64,000 bases of DNA, taken from contig NC_009092.1 of assembly GCF_000016065.1 (NCBI RefSeq), positions 4,154,001-4,218,000 on the forward strand. Reading direction: 5' to 3'. Below are positions 28,237 through 38,015 of this stretch, one piece after another; within the stretch, counting starts at the first letter, position 1, and the number at the start of each line of letters is the position of its first letter. A program made the position numbers and the translations under genes. Source of the DNA: Shewanella loihica PV-4 (GTDB lineage Bacteria > Pseudomonadota > Gammaproteobacteria > Enterobacterales > Shewanellaceae). The notes beneath the pieces were generated by a model, which saw nothing but the letters and a program-made list of their open reading frames with translations, made no database searches and was not told where the DNA came from.

Positions 28237-29430
28237 TTAGAGATAAGGCCTGAAGGCCGGCTCCTTGGCCAGCGCCGCCTGACTGCCCTTGAGGCTAAAC
28301 TCGTAGCCGCACAGGGTCAGGCTGCCGCGCATGGCAATATCATTGATGATGGCGGGCGTATCCAGCGGCGAGAAACGCGCCTGGGTCGAGGTGTCAGCCA
28401 GCAGACTCACCGTCATAGGCCGATAGCTCACGCCATTGTTAAAGGTCAGGTTCTTACAACTGCTGTCACCCTCGGCGCTGGCGAGGGACCAGATGGTGCC
28501 GGGCTCGCCCCGCTCACCCAGCCAGCTGAGCATCAATACCTTACCCTCGAGTTGCACCTTAAAGCCGTCTGGCATAGCCACCTGCTTGATGTTTGTCGAT
28601 GACGACTGGGCAATCAGCTTCTCGGGCTCTGACTCTGCTGCAACTTGTTCGGTAGCATCATCGCCCCCAAGCCAGAACAGGCTGCCAAGCAACAGCGACA
28701 GGCAACCGAAGCCTAACAGGGCGCCGCGAGGATGGCTCTTTATGGCGGTTAAGCTTATACCAAACAGCTTAGCCAGCTGCTCCCCGAGCGTATTAACTCC
28801 TTGCGCCAACCTGTCCTGGGGTTGGCTAGCTTGGGACAGGCTAGCTTGGAAATATTTGTCTTTTGTAGCATCACTTCGATAGACCTGCTGCGCATCGAGA
28901 TCAGACGCCATGGCAGATGCCTGCTCAAACCCAGGCTCATTGTCCTGCGCCAGTTCTTGCCCTAATGCGTGTTCTGGAGCATGAGCAAACGCAGGCGAAT
29001 CCCCCGCCAGGGTCGGCTCAACCCGGGTGCGGCGCTGATTACTCGCCATCAAGGGGCCACTGTAGCCCAGGCTATCGAAGGGGGCAGATGTCTTAGGCTG
29101 AGGACGAGAAACGATAAAGCCCACCGCCAAAATACTTAAGATGAGGGCGACCCAGTTTGGCCAGGCCTGCTCGGCAAAGACCAGACTGGCGGCCAGCAGC
29201 AGTGGCCCGGGGACGACCGCCAATGCCAGCAGACGCTGGGCGGTTATCAGGCGACGGCTAGCGCTAAGTAGCGAGACGGCGATTAACGGCAGGGCCAACA
29301 GCAACAAGATGCCATGACCGGCAAACAGCAGGGAGAAGAGATAGATGAGGCAGAGTGAGGCACCACTAATGACAAGAAAACGCAGGCTGGTATCCACGCC
29401 CTGGCGACAGAAAAAGGTGTTTAACGACAT
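28237..29430 (-). CDS. uncharacterised multi-pass membrane protein
   Basis: 397 residues from the ATG at 29430. Four hydrophobic helices in the first ~115 residues, a long polar Q/A/S-rich linker (about 120-240) containing a small internal repeat (SLSQASQ), a fifth helix (LLGFGCLSLLLGSLFWL) and a ~120-residue C-terminal domain with two cysteines (one in SSCKNL, one in LTLCGYEFSL) likely outside the cytoplasm. No family recognised. Single gene upstream of, and divergent from, gmk. Confidence 0.65.
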   Translation of the reverse strand: MSLNTFFCRQGVDTSLRFLVISGASLCLIYLFSLLFAGHGILLLLALPLIAVSLLSASRRLITAQRLLALAVVPGPLLLAASLVFAEQAWPNWVALILSILAVGFIVSRPQPKTSAPFDSLGYSGPLMASNQRRTRVEPTLAGDSPAFAHAPEHALGQELAQDNEPGFEQASAMASDLDAQQVYRSDATKDKYFQASLSQASQPQDRLAQGVNTLGEQLAKLFGISLTAIKSHPRGALLGFGCLSLLLGSLFWLGGDDATEQVAAESEPEKLIAQSSSTNIKQVAMPDGFKVQLEGKVLMLSWLGERGEPGTIWSLASAEGDSSCKNLTFNNGVSYRPMTVSLLADTSTQARFSPLDTPAIINDIAMRGSLTLCGYEFSLKGSQAALAKEPAFRPYL

Positions 29431-29669
29431 AAAAAATCCCACTTCACGGCTATCTCAGCAGAGAGTCTACTGGATCTCGCCCCGGATGACGCTTAATTTT
29501 GGTTAATTTTCCCGGCCAGCCCAATGCCTACAAAACAATTACCCGTCCAAAGCAATCTCCATCCAGCCAGAAATCAGTAGGAAAGCTCAACAGACCCTAG
29601 CCTAAATTTACTACTAGGCTGTATAATGTCTGGCTACCTAAAACGATACAGCCTTTGGATAGCAATTAC

Positions 29670-30293
29670 ATGACCGCTCGCGGAAACCTCTTTATCATTT
29701 CAGCGCCCAGTGGCGCCGGCAAGTCTTCACTTCTTAGCGCTATTTTGCAGGATAAACCCGCCGATATGAAGGTCTCTGTGTCACACACGACACGCCAACC
29801 CAGAGTCGGCGAAGTCGATGGCGAGCACTATCATTTCGTCAACGTCGACGAATTCAAGGCGCTGATCGACAAGCAGGCCTTCTTCGAATGGGCCGAGGTG
29901 TTCGGTAACTATTATGGCACCTCTAAGGCGGCCATCGAGGTGATGCTGGAAAAGGGCATAGACGTGTTTCTCGACATCGACTGGCAGGGCGCCCAGCAAG
30001 TTAAAGAGATGATGCCAGAGGCGATTGGCGTCTTCATCCTGCCGCCCTCTAAGGCGGAGCTTGAGCGTCGCCTAACCGGCCGTGGTCAAGACAGTGCCGA
30101 GGTGATTGCTGGCCGTATGGCCCAGGCAACCTCGGAGATCTCTCACTATGGCGAATATGACTTCATCATAGTGAACGATGACTTCGAGCAGGCACAGGTG
30201 GATTTAAAGGCAATTATTCGCAGCCAACGCCTCACTCGTGCTAGTCAAATTCATGCTCAAAATGATATGCTTAATGATCTGTTGGCAGACTAA
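29670..30293 (+). CDS. gmk: guanylate kinase
   Basis: GMP to GDP. 207 residues, same length as E. coli Gmk, starting [20 protein letters not shown] with an intact P-loop; [26 protein letters not shown] and DIDWQGAQQ are the GMP-binding and lid segments. The ATG at 29670 aligns with homologues; a TTG at 29655 is not needed. First gene of gmk-rpoZ-spoT. Confidence 0.97.
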   Translation: MTARGNLFIISAPSGAGKSSLLSAILQDKPADMKVSVSHTTRQPRVGEVDGEHYHFVNVDEFKALIDKQAFFEWAEVFGNYYGTSKAAIEVMLEKGIDVFLDIDWQGAQQVKEMMPEAIGVFILPPSKAELERRLTGRGQDSAEVIAGRMAQATSEISHYGEYDFIIVNDDFEQAQVDLKAIIRSQRLTRASQIHAQNDMLNDLLAD

Positions 30294-30352
30294 CTGTCAT
30301 CGTGTACAATTTTGCGTCATTTTTTCACCCATAAACACTGGAGTTTCAATAC

Positions 30353-30634
30353 ATGGCTCGCGTAACTGTAGAAGACGCCGTAAACCAAATCGGCAACCGT
30401 TTTGATATGATCCTGGTTGCAGCGCGTCGTGCTCGCCAAATCGCTGTGCAGGGCAAAGACCCTATGGTTGAAGAAGAGAACGACAAGCCAACGGTTATCG
30501 CTCTACGCGAAATCGAACTTGGCCTGGTTACCGCCGACACACTAGACGCCGATGAGCGTCAGACCGTCCGCGAACGTGAAGCAGCCGAAATCGCTGCCGT
30601 TGCCGCCATCGCCGAAGGCCGCAACACTATCTAA
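30353..30634 (+). CDS. rpoZ: RNA polymerase omega subunit
   Basis: 93 residues, [19 protein letters not shown] with VAARRARQ and [13 protein letters not shown], the omega core that clamps beta-prime and forms the ppGpp site 1. Ends [10 protein letters not shown]. Sits between gmk and spoT, the conserved order; 13 bp to spoT. Confidence 0.98.
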   Translation: MARVTVEDAVNQIGNRFDMILVAARRARQIAVQGKDPMVEEENDKPTVIALREIELGLVTADTLDADERQTVREREAAEIAAVAAIAEGRNTI

Positions 30635-30647
30635 GGAGTGAAGCCAC

Positions 30648-32753
30648 TTGTATCTGTTTGAAGGTCTCAAGGAGTCTGCGTCAAGTTACTTAGAAGCGAC
30701 GCAGGTAGAATTACTCAAGCAGGCCTATCAGGTAGCGCGCGATGCTCATGAAGGGCAGATGCGCACGAGTGGCGAACCCTACATTACCCATCCGGTTGCG
30801 GTTGCCCGCATCTTGGCCGATATGCGTCTCGATCATGAGACACTCATGGCCGCCCTGCTGCACGACACCATTGAAGATACCCCTGTCACCAAAGAAGAGC
30901 TCTCGGAGCTGTTTGGTGAGTCTGTGGGCGAGCTGGTCGAAGGCGTCTCCAAGCTGGACAAGCTAAAGTTCAGAGACAAGAAAGAAGCTCAGGCGGAAAA
31001 CTTCCGCAAGATGATGATGGCCATGACCCAGGATATCCGGGTGATCCTCATCAAGCTGGCCGACCGCACCCACAACATGCGCACCCTTGGCGCCCTGCGT
31101 CCCGACAAGCGTCGCCGCATCGCCCGCGAAACCCTGGAAATTTACGCCCCCATCGCCAACCGTCTGGGTATTCACAATATCAAGACTGAACTGGAAGATC
31201 TGGGCTTTCAGGCCTATTACCCCATGCGCTACCGGGTACTCAAAGAGGTGGTCAAGTCTGCACGTGGCAACCGAAAAGAGCTGATCCAGAATATCGAAGG
31301 CGCTATCAAGACCCGCCTCGAAGACACAGGTCTCAAGGGCACGGTCAAGGGCCGAGAGAAAAACCTCTATTCCATCTACAACAAGATGTGTAACAAGGAA
31401 CTCCAGTTCCAAGAGGTGATGGATATCTATGCGTTTCGGGTGATCGTCGACTCCATTGACACCTGTTATCGCGTCATGGGCGCCATGCACGGCCTGTATA
31501 AGCCGCGTCCCGGTCGCTTCAAAGATTATATTGCCATCCCCAAGGCTAACGGTTATCAGTCGCTGCATACCTCGCTATTTGGTCCACACGGCGTACCGGT
31601 GGAGATCCAGATTCGTACCGAAGATATGGATCAGATGGCCGACAAGGGGGTTGCGGCCCACTGGCTCTACAAGGGCGCCGGTTCGGCCCAGCAAGGCACC
31701 ACCACTCAGGTGCGTGCCCGCAAGTGGATGCAGAGCCTGCTGGAGCTGCAACAGAGCGCCAGCACCTCCTTCGAATTCGTCGAAAACTTCAAGACAGAGC
31801 TGTTCCCGGAAGAGATCTATGTCTTCACCCCAGAGGGACGCATTCTCGAGCTACCTGTGGGCGCCACTGCGGTGGACTTTGCCTACGAGGTGCATACCGA
31901 CGTGGGCAACACCTGTGTCGGCGCGCGGGTCAACCGTCAGGCCTATCCGCTGAGTCAGCCGCTGATTTCCGGTCAGACTATCGAGATCATCACCGCCAAG
32001 GGCGCGCGCCCCAACGCCGCCTGGCTCAACTTCGTGGTGACGGGTAAGGCACGCGCTAAGATCAGACAGCTGCTCAAGAGCCTCAAAGAAGACGATGCCG
32101 TACTGCTCGGCAAGCGTCTGCTCAACCACGCCCTGGGCGACATCAAGCTCAAGGATATCCCTCAGGAGCAGATCGATAAGGTGGTGAGCGAGACCAAACA
32201 CGCCACCCTAGATTCCCTGCTGGCCGACATCGGCCTGGGCAACGCCATGAGCATAGTGATTGCCCAGCGTCTCAAGGGCGATCGGGTCGAGCAGCACGAA
32301 CATAAAGAATCCAACATGATGCCGATCCGCGGCGCCGAAGGCATGCTGGTCTCCTTCGCCAACTGTTGTCGCCCTATCCCAGGTGATGCGGTGATCGCCC
32401 ATGTGAGTCCGGGTAAAGGCCTGGTGGTGCACATGGAAAGCTGCGCCAACATCCGCGGTTATCAGGGCGAGCCAGACAAGTATATTCCTGTGCACTGGGA
32501 TAACGCCGAGGGCGTCGAGTTCCAGGCCAACCTGCGCATCGAGATCGTCAACCACCAGGGCGCGCTGGCCAAGATCACCTCTATCGTGGCCGCCGAGGGC
32601 TCGAATATCCATAACCTGAGCACCGAAGAGCGCGACGGCCGGGTATTCTTGATTAACTTACGGATCTCGGTCACCGACCGGGTCCACTTAGCCAACGTGA
32701 TGCGCCGTATCAGGGTACTGCCGGAAGTGCTGCGCACATCGCGTAATCGTTAG
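30648..32753 (+). CDS. spoT: bifunctional (p)ppGpp synthase/hydrolase SpoT
   Basis: Controls the stringent-response alarmone. 701 residues: HD hydrolase domain ([13 protein letters not shown], about 67-79; [14 protein letters not shown]), synthetase domain ([25 protein letters not shown]), TGS domain (about 385-445, [18 protein letters not shown]), helical/CC region with AKCC-like [10 protein letters not shown], and C-terminal ACT domain. The start codon is TTG with AAGGAG seven bases upstream; YLFE as the following residues matches E. coli SpoT, which also uses TTG. Confidence 0.98.
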   Translation: MYLFEGLKESASSYLEATQVELLKQAYQVARDAHEGQMRTSGEPYITHPVAVARILADMRLDHETLMAALLHDTIEDTPVTKEELSELFGESVGELVEGVSKLDKLKFRDKKEAQAENFRKMMMAMTQDIRVILIKLADRTHNMRTLGALRPDKRRRIARETLEIYAPIANRLGIHNIKTELEDLGFQAYYPMRYRVLKEVVKSARGNRKELIQNIEGAIKTRLEDTGLKGTVKGREKNLYSIYNKMCNKELQFQEVMDIYAFRVIVDSIDTCYRVMGAMHGLYKPRPGRFKDYIAIPKANGYQSLHTSLFGPHGVPVEIQIRTEDMDQMADKGVAAHWLYKGAGSAQQGTTTQVRARKWMQSLLELQQSASTSFEFVENFKTELFPEEIYVFTPEGRILELPVGATAVDFAYEVHTDVGNTCVGARVNRQAYPLSQPLISGQTIEIITAKGARPNAAWLNFVVTGKARAKIRQLLKSLKEDDAVLLGKRLLNHALGDIKLKDIPQEQIDKVVSETKHATLDSLLADIGLGNAMSIVIAQRLKGDRVEQHEHKESNMMPIRGAEGMLVSFANCCRPIPGDAVIAHVSPGKGLVVHMESCANIRGYQGEPDKYIPVHWDNAEGVEFQANLRIEIVNHQGALAKITSIVAAEGSNIHNLSTEERDGRVFLINLRISVTDRVHLANVMRRIRVLPEVLRTSRNR

Positions 32754-32787
32754 TTCCACCACTATTAACCTAAGTAGAGAGAGCGTT

Positions 32788-33171
32788 ATGGCAGAGAAGA
32801 TCATCATTGCAACCGACAAGGCCCCACAGGCGATCGGCACCTATTCTCAAGCTGTTAAAGTTGGCAGCACAGTCTATCTGTCTGGCCAGATCCCGCTGAA
32901 CCCAGAAACCATGCAGATGGTTAGCGACGAGTTTGAAGCCCAGGTCGTGCAGGTGTTCGACAACCTGACCGCCGTGTGTGAAGCCGCCGGTGGCAGCCTG
33001 AAGGATATCGTTAAGCTGAACATCTTCATGACAGATCTGGCCAACTTCGCCACGGTAAACGAAATCATGGGTCGCTACTTCGAGCAGCCATATCCTGCCC
33101 GCGCCGCCATAGGCGTTAAGCAGCTGCCGAAAGACTCGCTGGTCGAGATGGATGGCGTGATGGAGCTGTAA
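32788..33171 (+). CDS. ridA: 2-iminobutanoate/2-iminopropanoate deaminase RidA
   Basis: 127-residue trimeric enzyme that hydrolyses reactive enamine/imine by-products of PLP enzymes (for example IlvA). Hallmarks: [19 protein letters not shown] near the N-terminus, the catalytic-arginine segment YPARAAIGV and the C-terminal [10 protein letters not shown]. 34 bp downstream of spoT with AGAGAGAG before the ATG; placed between spoT and trmH. Confidence 0.96.
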   Translation: MAEKIIIATDKAPQAIGTYSQAVKVGSTVYLSGQIPLNPETMQMVSDEFEAQVVQVFDNLTAVCEAAGGSLKDIVKLNIFMTDLANFATVNEIMGRYFEQPYPARAAIGVKQLPKDSLVEMDGVMEL

Positions 33172-33186
33172 GCTCTAAGTTGACAC

Positions 33187-33215
33187 CAAAGGGCGCTGCG
33201 GCGCCCTTTGTTCTT
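33187..33215 (+). terminator. hairpin after ridA
   Basis: Perfect 10-bp stem CAAAGGGCGC / GCGCCCTTTG with loop TGCG followed by TTCTT. T tail is short, so partial read-through into trmH (24 bp on) is possible. Confidence 0.65.
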
Positions 33216-33239
33216 GATAAACATTACAAACGAAACATC

Positions 33240-33944
33240 ATGAGCCCAGAACGCTTCAAACGCATCAACCAGATGCTGGACAACCGCCAGACCGACCTCA
33301 CTGTCTGCCTGGACAAGGTGCATAAAACCAACAATATCGCCGCGGTGATCCGCACCGCCGACGCCGTGGGCATACATCAAATCCACGCCGTCTGGCCCGA
33401 TATCGAGATGCGCGTCTCGGGCAATACCGCCTCGGGCAGCCAGCAGTGGGTCAAAACCATCAAGCACTACCACATGGATGAGGCCGCGGCCCAGTTCAAG
33501 GCGGCGGGCATGCAGATTCTGGCCACCAACTTCTCAGAAAATGCGGTGGATTTTCGCGACATCGACTATACCAAGCCGACGGTGGTGATCATGGGTAACG
33601 AACGCGACGGCGTCAGCGAGGAAGGGCTGGCCATCGCCGATCAGCAGATCATCATCCCCATGATAGGCATGGTGCAGTCCCTCAATGTGTCTGTGGCCTC
33701 CGCCCTGGTGATGTATGAAGCACAGCGTCAACGCGCCGAGGCCGGTATGTATGGCCAGCGCACCCTAGACGACGCCTACTGCCAGACCATGCTGTTCGAG
33801 CAGGGCCACCCTGTGTACGCCAAGGCCTGTCGACGCAAGAAGATCCCCTATCCCGCCATCGACGAAAAGGGGCAAATTGTCGCCGACGAGACCTGGTGGC
33901 AGCGGATGCGCGCCCCGGACCCGGACGCCGAGCCAGAAGCCTAA
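33240..33944 (+). CDS. trmH: tRNA (guanosine(18)-2'-O)-methyltransferase
   Basis: SPOUT-class methylase of G18 in tRNA. 234 residues; NIAAVIRTADAVGIHQIHAVW, VIMGNERDGVS and IPMIGMVQSLNVSVASALVMYE (trefoil-knot AdoMet site) are the three SpoU motifs. The N-terminus aligns with E. coli TrmH from MSPERFKRI at 33240; an upstream in-frame start would lie inside the ridA terminator and is rejected. Conserved place after spoT. Confidence 0.95.
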   Translation: MSPERFKRINQMLDNRQTDLTVCLDKVHKTNNIAAVIRTADAVGIHQIHAVWPDIEMRVSGNTASGSQQWVKTIKHYHMDEAAAQFKAAGMQILATNFSENAVDFRDIDYTKPTVVIMGNERDGVSEEGLAIADQQIIIPMIGMVQSLNVSVASALVMYEAQRQRAEAGMYGQRTLDDAYCQTMLFEQGHPVYAKACRRKKIPYPAIDEKGQIVADETWWQRMRAPDPDAEPEA

Positions 33945-34285
33945 GTTCGTTTCTCGGGAAAGCGAAACGCCTCGCTTTCCCCACACGCCCGATGCTCGCC
34001 TAGCAAAGGATTCCTTTCAGGGCATTCTTGCTAGGGCGTTCTTACCAGAGCATGCCTACCAGAGCCTTCGAGCTAAGACTATGACAATTGGCCTTTTATT
34101 CCGGCAAAACAATTGTCATAGATCACATTCTTCGCCATACTCAAAGACGCGCATAAAAAGTGGCCAGGCGCTCTCATCGCAGAGAAGGGCCCACTCAATA
34201 ATGGGGGTTGTTGAGTCTCGCTCCGGCATTGGCCGAGCGAACCAAGTTGCGTCTCCTTTAACAAGAATAACGATGGAATGGCAAG
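33945..34285. other. gap between trmH and the acyl-CoA synthetase gene
   Basis: About 340 bp without a gene. It contains a hairpin after trmH (GGGAAAGCGA 33956-33965 / TCGCTTTCCC 33972-33981, no T run), a short direct repeat TACCAGAGC (34044, 34057 area) and a 12-bp inverted repeat listed separately. Probably carries the promoter and operator of the next gene. Confidence 0.55.
34079..34121. repeat. 12-bp perfect inverted repeat
   Basis: CTATGACAATTG (34079-34090) and CAATTGTCATAG (34110-34121), spacer 19 bp, no T run. About 165 bp before the acyl-CoA synthetase start; it could be a regulator site or a cruciform-prone element. Confidence 0.7.
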
Positions 34286-35941
34286 ATGGACTCACTATTC
34301 AAATCACCGGTCGACATGTTGCATCACTGGGTCGAGCAATATGGCGATAGCACCTACCTGAAACAACCCATAAACGGTCAATACGTTAACTACAGCTGGC
34401 GCGAAGTGCAGCAGAAGATGCAGCAGATCGCCGGCGCCCTGCGTCACCTCGGCCTGGAGCCGGGCGACAAGGTGGCTGTGTTATCGAAGAACTGCGCCGA
34501 ATGGTTCATTACCGATCTGGCGCTGATGCACGGCGGCTATATCAGCGTGCCCATCTATCCTACCGCCAACGCCGACACCATTCGCTACGTGCTGGAGCAC
34601 AGCGAATCCAAGGCGATCTTTATCGGTAAGCTGGACTACTGGGCCGATCAGGAGGCCGGGGTCGGTGGCGACATACTGCGCCTTGCCATGCCCTACGACA
34701 CCATGCCGGCACAATACCAGTGGGACACACTGCTCAAGCTGGGCCACCCCTTAGTCGAGGCCGAAGCGCCGACGCCCGAGCAGATCATGACCATCATCTA
34801 CACCTCGGGCTCGACCGGTAAGCCTAAGGGAGCGATTCAGACCTTCGCCAGCTATGAGTGGACCTGCCGCGCCGTGGTGCGCGACCTCAAGACAGATGTC
34901 GAAGACAGGCTGCTCTCCTACCTGCCGCTGGCCCATATTACCGAGCGTGTCGCCATCGAGGGCTCCTCCTTCTATTCCGGCAGCAGTGTCGCCTTCGTCG
35001 AGAGTCTCGACAGCTTCGTTGCCGACGTGCAGCGGGCAAGACCGACCGTCTTCTTCTCTGTGCCTCGCCTGTGGAGCCTGTTCCAGAAGAATATCATCGA
35101 CAAGATCGGCTATACCAAGCTCAACATACTGCTGAAGATCCCCTTCGTCAGCTCGCTGGTGAAGAAGAAGATCCATCAAGGGTTGGGCCTCGAACATTGT
35201 CACCTGCTAGGTTCCGGCTCTGCGCCTATCCCGCCTTCGTTGATCGCCTGGTATCACAAGATTGGCCTTAACATCTGTGAAGCCTGGGGCATGACGGAAA
35301 ACAGCGCCTACTCCATCATCAACCACCCCTTCGATGCCAGCAAGATAGGCACGGTCGGGCGTGCGGTAGAAGGCTGTAGCGTCAAGCAGGGCGACAACGG
35401 CGAGCTGCTGATCAAGAGCCCAGGCCTGATGAGTGGCTACTACAAGCAGCCGGAGGTCACCCAGGCCAGCTTCGACGAAGATGGCTATTTCCGCACCGGC
35501 GATCTCTGCTCAATCGACGCCGATGGCTGTGTCACCATCACGGGCCGGGTCAAGGACAACTTCAAGACAGCCAAGGGCAAGTATGTCGCCCCAGTGCCTA
35601 TCGAGCGTAAGCTGGCCCAGGATCCTCACGTGGAGCTGATCTGCATCATAGGCTCTGGCCTGCCACACCCTGTCGCCCTAGTACAGCTCTCCGAGGGCGC
35701 GGCCTTGCAACCCAAGGAAGAGGTGCGCGCCTCACTCAAGGCGACCCTGGACAGCATCAACCCTAACCTGGAATCACACGAAACCGTCGATGCCATCATA
35801 GTGGTGAGCGAGCCCTGGGATGTGGATAACGACGTGCTAACGCCGACCCTGAAGATCAAGCGCCATGTGCTAGAGCAGAGATTCAGTGCCAAGGTCGAAG
35901 GCCAGCGCGGCGGCGTGGTGCGCTGGGAAGATGAGCTCTAA
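34286..35941 (+). CDS. AMP-dependent long-chain acyl-CoA synthetase-like protein
   Basis: 551 residues of the ANL adenylating superfamily. The AMP-binding P-loop IIYTSGSTGKPKGAI (about 170-184), the LSYLPLAHITERVAIE segment, AWGMTENSAYSI (A5) and the hinge/A8 TGDLCSIDADGCVTITGRVKDNFKTAKGKYV with catalytic lysine region at the C-terminus are complete. The hinge wording (KDNFKTAKGKYVAPVPIE) resembles long-chain fatty acyl-CoA synthetases (FAA/ACSL type). Likely activates exogenous or recycled fatty acids. Not part of the APE operon. Followed by a strong terminator. Confidence 0.88.
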   Translation: MDSLFKSPVDMLHHWVEQYGDSTYLKQPINGQYVNYSWREVQQKMQQIAGALRHLGLEPGDKVAVLSKNCAEWFITDLALMHGGYISVPIYPTANADTIRYVLEHSESKAIFIGKLDYWADQEAGVGGDILRLAMPYDTMPAQYQWDTLLKLGHPLVEAEAPTPEQIMTIIYTSGSTGKPKGAIQTFASYEWTCRAVVRDLKTDVEDRLLSYLPLAHITERVAIEGSSFYSGSSVAFVESLDSFVADVQRARPTVFFSVPRLWSLFQKNIIDKIGYTKLNILLKIPFVSSLVKKKIHQGLGLEHCHLLGSGSAPIPPSLIAWYHKIGLNICEAWGMTENSAYSIINHPFDASKIGTVGRAVEGCSVKQGDNGELLIKSPGLMSGYYKQPEVTQASFDEDGYFRTGDLCSIDADGCVTITGRVKDNFKTAKGKYVAPVPIERKLAQDPHVELICIIGSGLPHPVALVQLSEGAALQPKEEVRASLKATLDSINPNLESHETVDAIIVVSEPWDVDNDVLTPTLKIKRHVLEQRFSAKVEGQRGGVVRWEDEL

Positions 35942-35977
35942 GCTAGCTTGTAAACCCAGTCGCTAAGACAATGACCT

Positions 35978-36005
35978 AAAAACACGCCATCTGGCGTGTT
36001 TTTTA
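35978..36005 (+). terminator. acyl-CoA synthetase gene terminator
   Basis: Stem AAAAACACGCC / GGCGTGTTTTTT with a four-base loop and T run, 37 bp after the stop. Confidence 0.9.
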
Positions 36006-36117
36006 TGGGGCAATCTGTGACGAGATAAACAAAGTTTAATAGCTCCCCCCTAAATTTTTGTTGCCTAAAATTGTGCAACCTCTATGCTTGGCGCCCCGCT
36101 ACTGTAGAGAGTCAATC

Positions 36118-37050
36118 ATGTTCACCCCGCTAGCCCTTATCGCTGGTCTGCTCATCCTTATTCTTGGCGCCGAATCCCTGGTGCGTGGCGCCAGCGCGCT
36201 GGCCCTAAAACTGGGCGTCACCCCGCTGATCATCGGCCTCACCATAGTCGCCTTCGGCACCAGCGCCCCCGAGCTGGCGGTGAGCCTCAAGTCGGCCCTG
36301 GCCGGCAACTCTGGCATCGCCCTGGGCAATGTCGTCGGCTCCAACATCGCCAACATAGGCCTAATCCTCGGCCTGACGGCCCTGGTGCGCCCAATCGGTG
36401 TGCAATCTATGATGGTCAAGCGCGACATTCCGCTGATGCTGTTTGCTAGCCTGCTCTTCTGGGGGCTGATCAGCGACGGTAGCCTCAGCCAACTGGACGG
36501 TGCCCTGCTCTGCTCCATGCTGATCGCCTATCTGGGGATGAACTACCTGTTCGATAAGCAGCAGGCCGATACCGAGTCGATGGAGCTCAAGCCGCTCGCG
36601 CCTCTGCTGGCCGTGGTGCTACTCCTCGTTGGTATCGCCATGTTGGTCGGCGGCGGCATACTCTTTGTCGACGGCGCCGTGGCCCTCGCCAGACAGCTGG
36701 GAATGAGCGAGCTACTTATCGGCCTGACCATCATCGCCATAGGTACCAGCATGCCAGAGCTGATCACCTCACTGGTGGCCGCCAGACGCGGCGAGAGCGA
36801 TATCGCCATCGGCAACCTGGTGGGCTCTAACCTGTTTAATATCCTGGGGATATTGGGGATAACCGCCATTATCCACCCCATCACCGCCAGCGTGCCCAAG
36901 CTGGACATGTTGGTGATGGTTTCGCTGGCACTGCTGCTTCTGCCTCTGGCCTGGAGCGGCCTGCGCGTGGGCCGACGTGAAGGCGCCTTGCTGCTGCTCT
37001 GCTACCTCGTCTACCTGGGCTATTTGATCCTCTCCGCCCAATCCCTATGA
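36118..37050 (+). CDS. CaCA-family Na+/Ca2+ (cation) exchanger, YrbG-like
   Basis: 310 residues with about ten helices in two inverted halves. Both alpha-repeats are present: AFGTSAPELAVSL...GNVVGSNIANIGLILG (about 43-90) and AIGTSMPELITSL...GNLVGSNLFNILGILG (about 205-250), with the cation-coordinating glutamates in each PE. Start 36118 follows AGAGAG and gives the normal helix-first N-terminus; upstream codons have no support. Cation specificity (Ca2+, K+) is not determined. Stand-alone, not in the lpt/kds context of yrbG. Confidence 0.88.
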   Translation: MFTPLALIAGLLILILGAESLVRGASALALKLGVTPLIIGLTIVAFGTSAPELAVSLKSALAGNSGIALGNVVGSNIANIGLILGLTALVRPIGVQSMMVKRDIPLMLFASLLFWGLISDGSLSQLDGALLCSMLIAYLGMNYLFDKQQADTESMELKPLAPLLAVVLLLVGIAMLVGGGILFVDGAVALARQLGMSELLIGLTIIAIGTSMPELITSLVAARRGESDIAIGNLVGSNLFNILGILGITAIIHPITASVPKLDMLVMVSLALLLLPLAWSGLRVGRREGALLLLCYLVYLGYLILSAQSL

Positions 37051-37065
37051 GTTAGCGCCGCCTTT

Positions 37066-37117
37066 TTAGCGCTAACAATTTAGCCCTTCCAATTTAGCGC
37101 TACCAATTTAACGCTAC
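37066..37117. repeat. 14-bp tandem repeat (3.7 copies)
   Basis: TTAGCGCTAACAAT / TTAGCCCTTCCAAT / TTAGCGCTACCAAT / TTAACGCTAC in direct succession, just after the exchanger gene. A degenerate minisatellite; possible replication-slippage product. Confidence 0.8.
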
Positions 37118-37120
37118 TGC

Positions 37121-37152
37121 CGATAAGGAATGACAAATGTCATCCCTTATCG
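37121..37152. promoter_or_regulatory. 15-bp palindrome upstream of the TPR-like gene
   Basis: CGATAAGGAATGACA / TGTCATCCCTTATCG with a two-base centre and one mismatch. No T run, so a protein-binding operator is likelier than a terminator; it is about 100 bp before the ATG at 37250. Confidence 0.6.
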
Positions 37153-37249
37153 GTGACATCTGTGCCTGCACAAAAATCGCCATCAGGCAGATACTCTCCT
37201 TAACCCAGCTACTGGGCATTACGCAACACAGGTACTTAAGGAGAAGCCA

Positions 37250-37915
37250 ATGAAAACACTTATCATCGCCACCAGCCTGGCCCTACTCAGCCCGCTGAGC
37301 CAGGCCAATGACATTACCGAGATAGACAGCGCCGCCAATCAGATGGATATCGCTCGTCTAAGCCAATTGAGCGACCAAAGCCAAGGCTATGAGCAGGCCT
37401 ACGCCCTCTATCGCATGGCCATCAGTGCCAACATTCTCAGCCAGAAGGATCAGGCCCAGGCGGCATTGACCCGCGCCGAGAAGGCGTTGTCGCCCATTGC
37501 CGACCAAGGTGAAGCCGCCACCCTACTGGCCTCTGTCTACGGCATGCAGATAGGCTTAGACATGAGTCAGGCCGCCAAATACAGCACTAAGATGGCCGGT
37601 GCCCTCAATGACGCCGAAACCTTGGTGCCCCAGAGCCCCCGACTGGCACTGGTCAAGGCGATCGCCGCCTATTCCAGCCCTAAAGACCATGGCGGCAGCA
37701 TGAAAAATGCCATCGCTTTTAGCTCAAAAGCCATTGATCTATATCGAGAACCTTGCGATAACATCTGTTGGGGAGAGGCAGAGGCCTACACCTGGCGCGG
37801 CTTAGCCAAGCAGAATCTCGGTGACAAGGCGGGAGCCATTGCCGATTGGCAGGCCGCCCTGCAGGTACAGGCCGATTATGCCTGGGCAAATTTCCTGCTC
37901 AAACAGAACCACTAA
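37250..37915 (+). CDS. secreted TPR-like protein
   Basis: 221 residues. Signal peptide MKTLIIATSLALLSPLSQA, then alternating alanine-rich helices consistent with three to four TPR-like units; the last (WRGLAKQNLGDKAGAIADWQAAL) is a good TPR match. AAGGAG precedes the ATG. Likely periplasmic. It lies just upstream of the two-component pair but with its own leader, so it could be a target or accessory; function unknown. Confidence 0.75.
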   Translation: MKTLIIATSLALLSPLSQANDITEIDSAANQMDIARLSQLSDQSQGYEQAYALYRMAISANILSQKDQAQAALTRAEKALSPIADQGEAATLLASVYGMQIGLDMSQAAKYSTKMAGALNDAETLVPQSPRLALVKAIAAYSSPKDHGGSMKNAIAFSSKAIDLYREPCDNICWGEAEAYTWRGLAKQNLGDKAGAIADWQAALQVQADYAWANFLLKQNH

Positions 37916-38015
37916 GGTAATCGGCTCAATATCGGTTGCCACTAAGCCAGATGGCTAAGCGTTAGAGCGCTCATAGCGCAACATCATAGACTTAGTGGCA
38001 CCTAGGATAAAGAAG

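Noticed and set aside
34079..34121. Terminator of trmH
   Set aside because: Stem is far (135 bp) from the trmH stop, has a 19-bp loop and no T run.
37066..37117. CRISPR array
   Set aside because: Units are 14 bp in direct contact with no spacers; this is a minisatellite.
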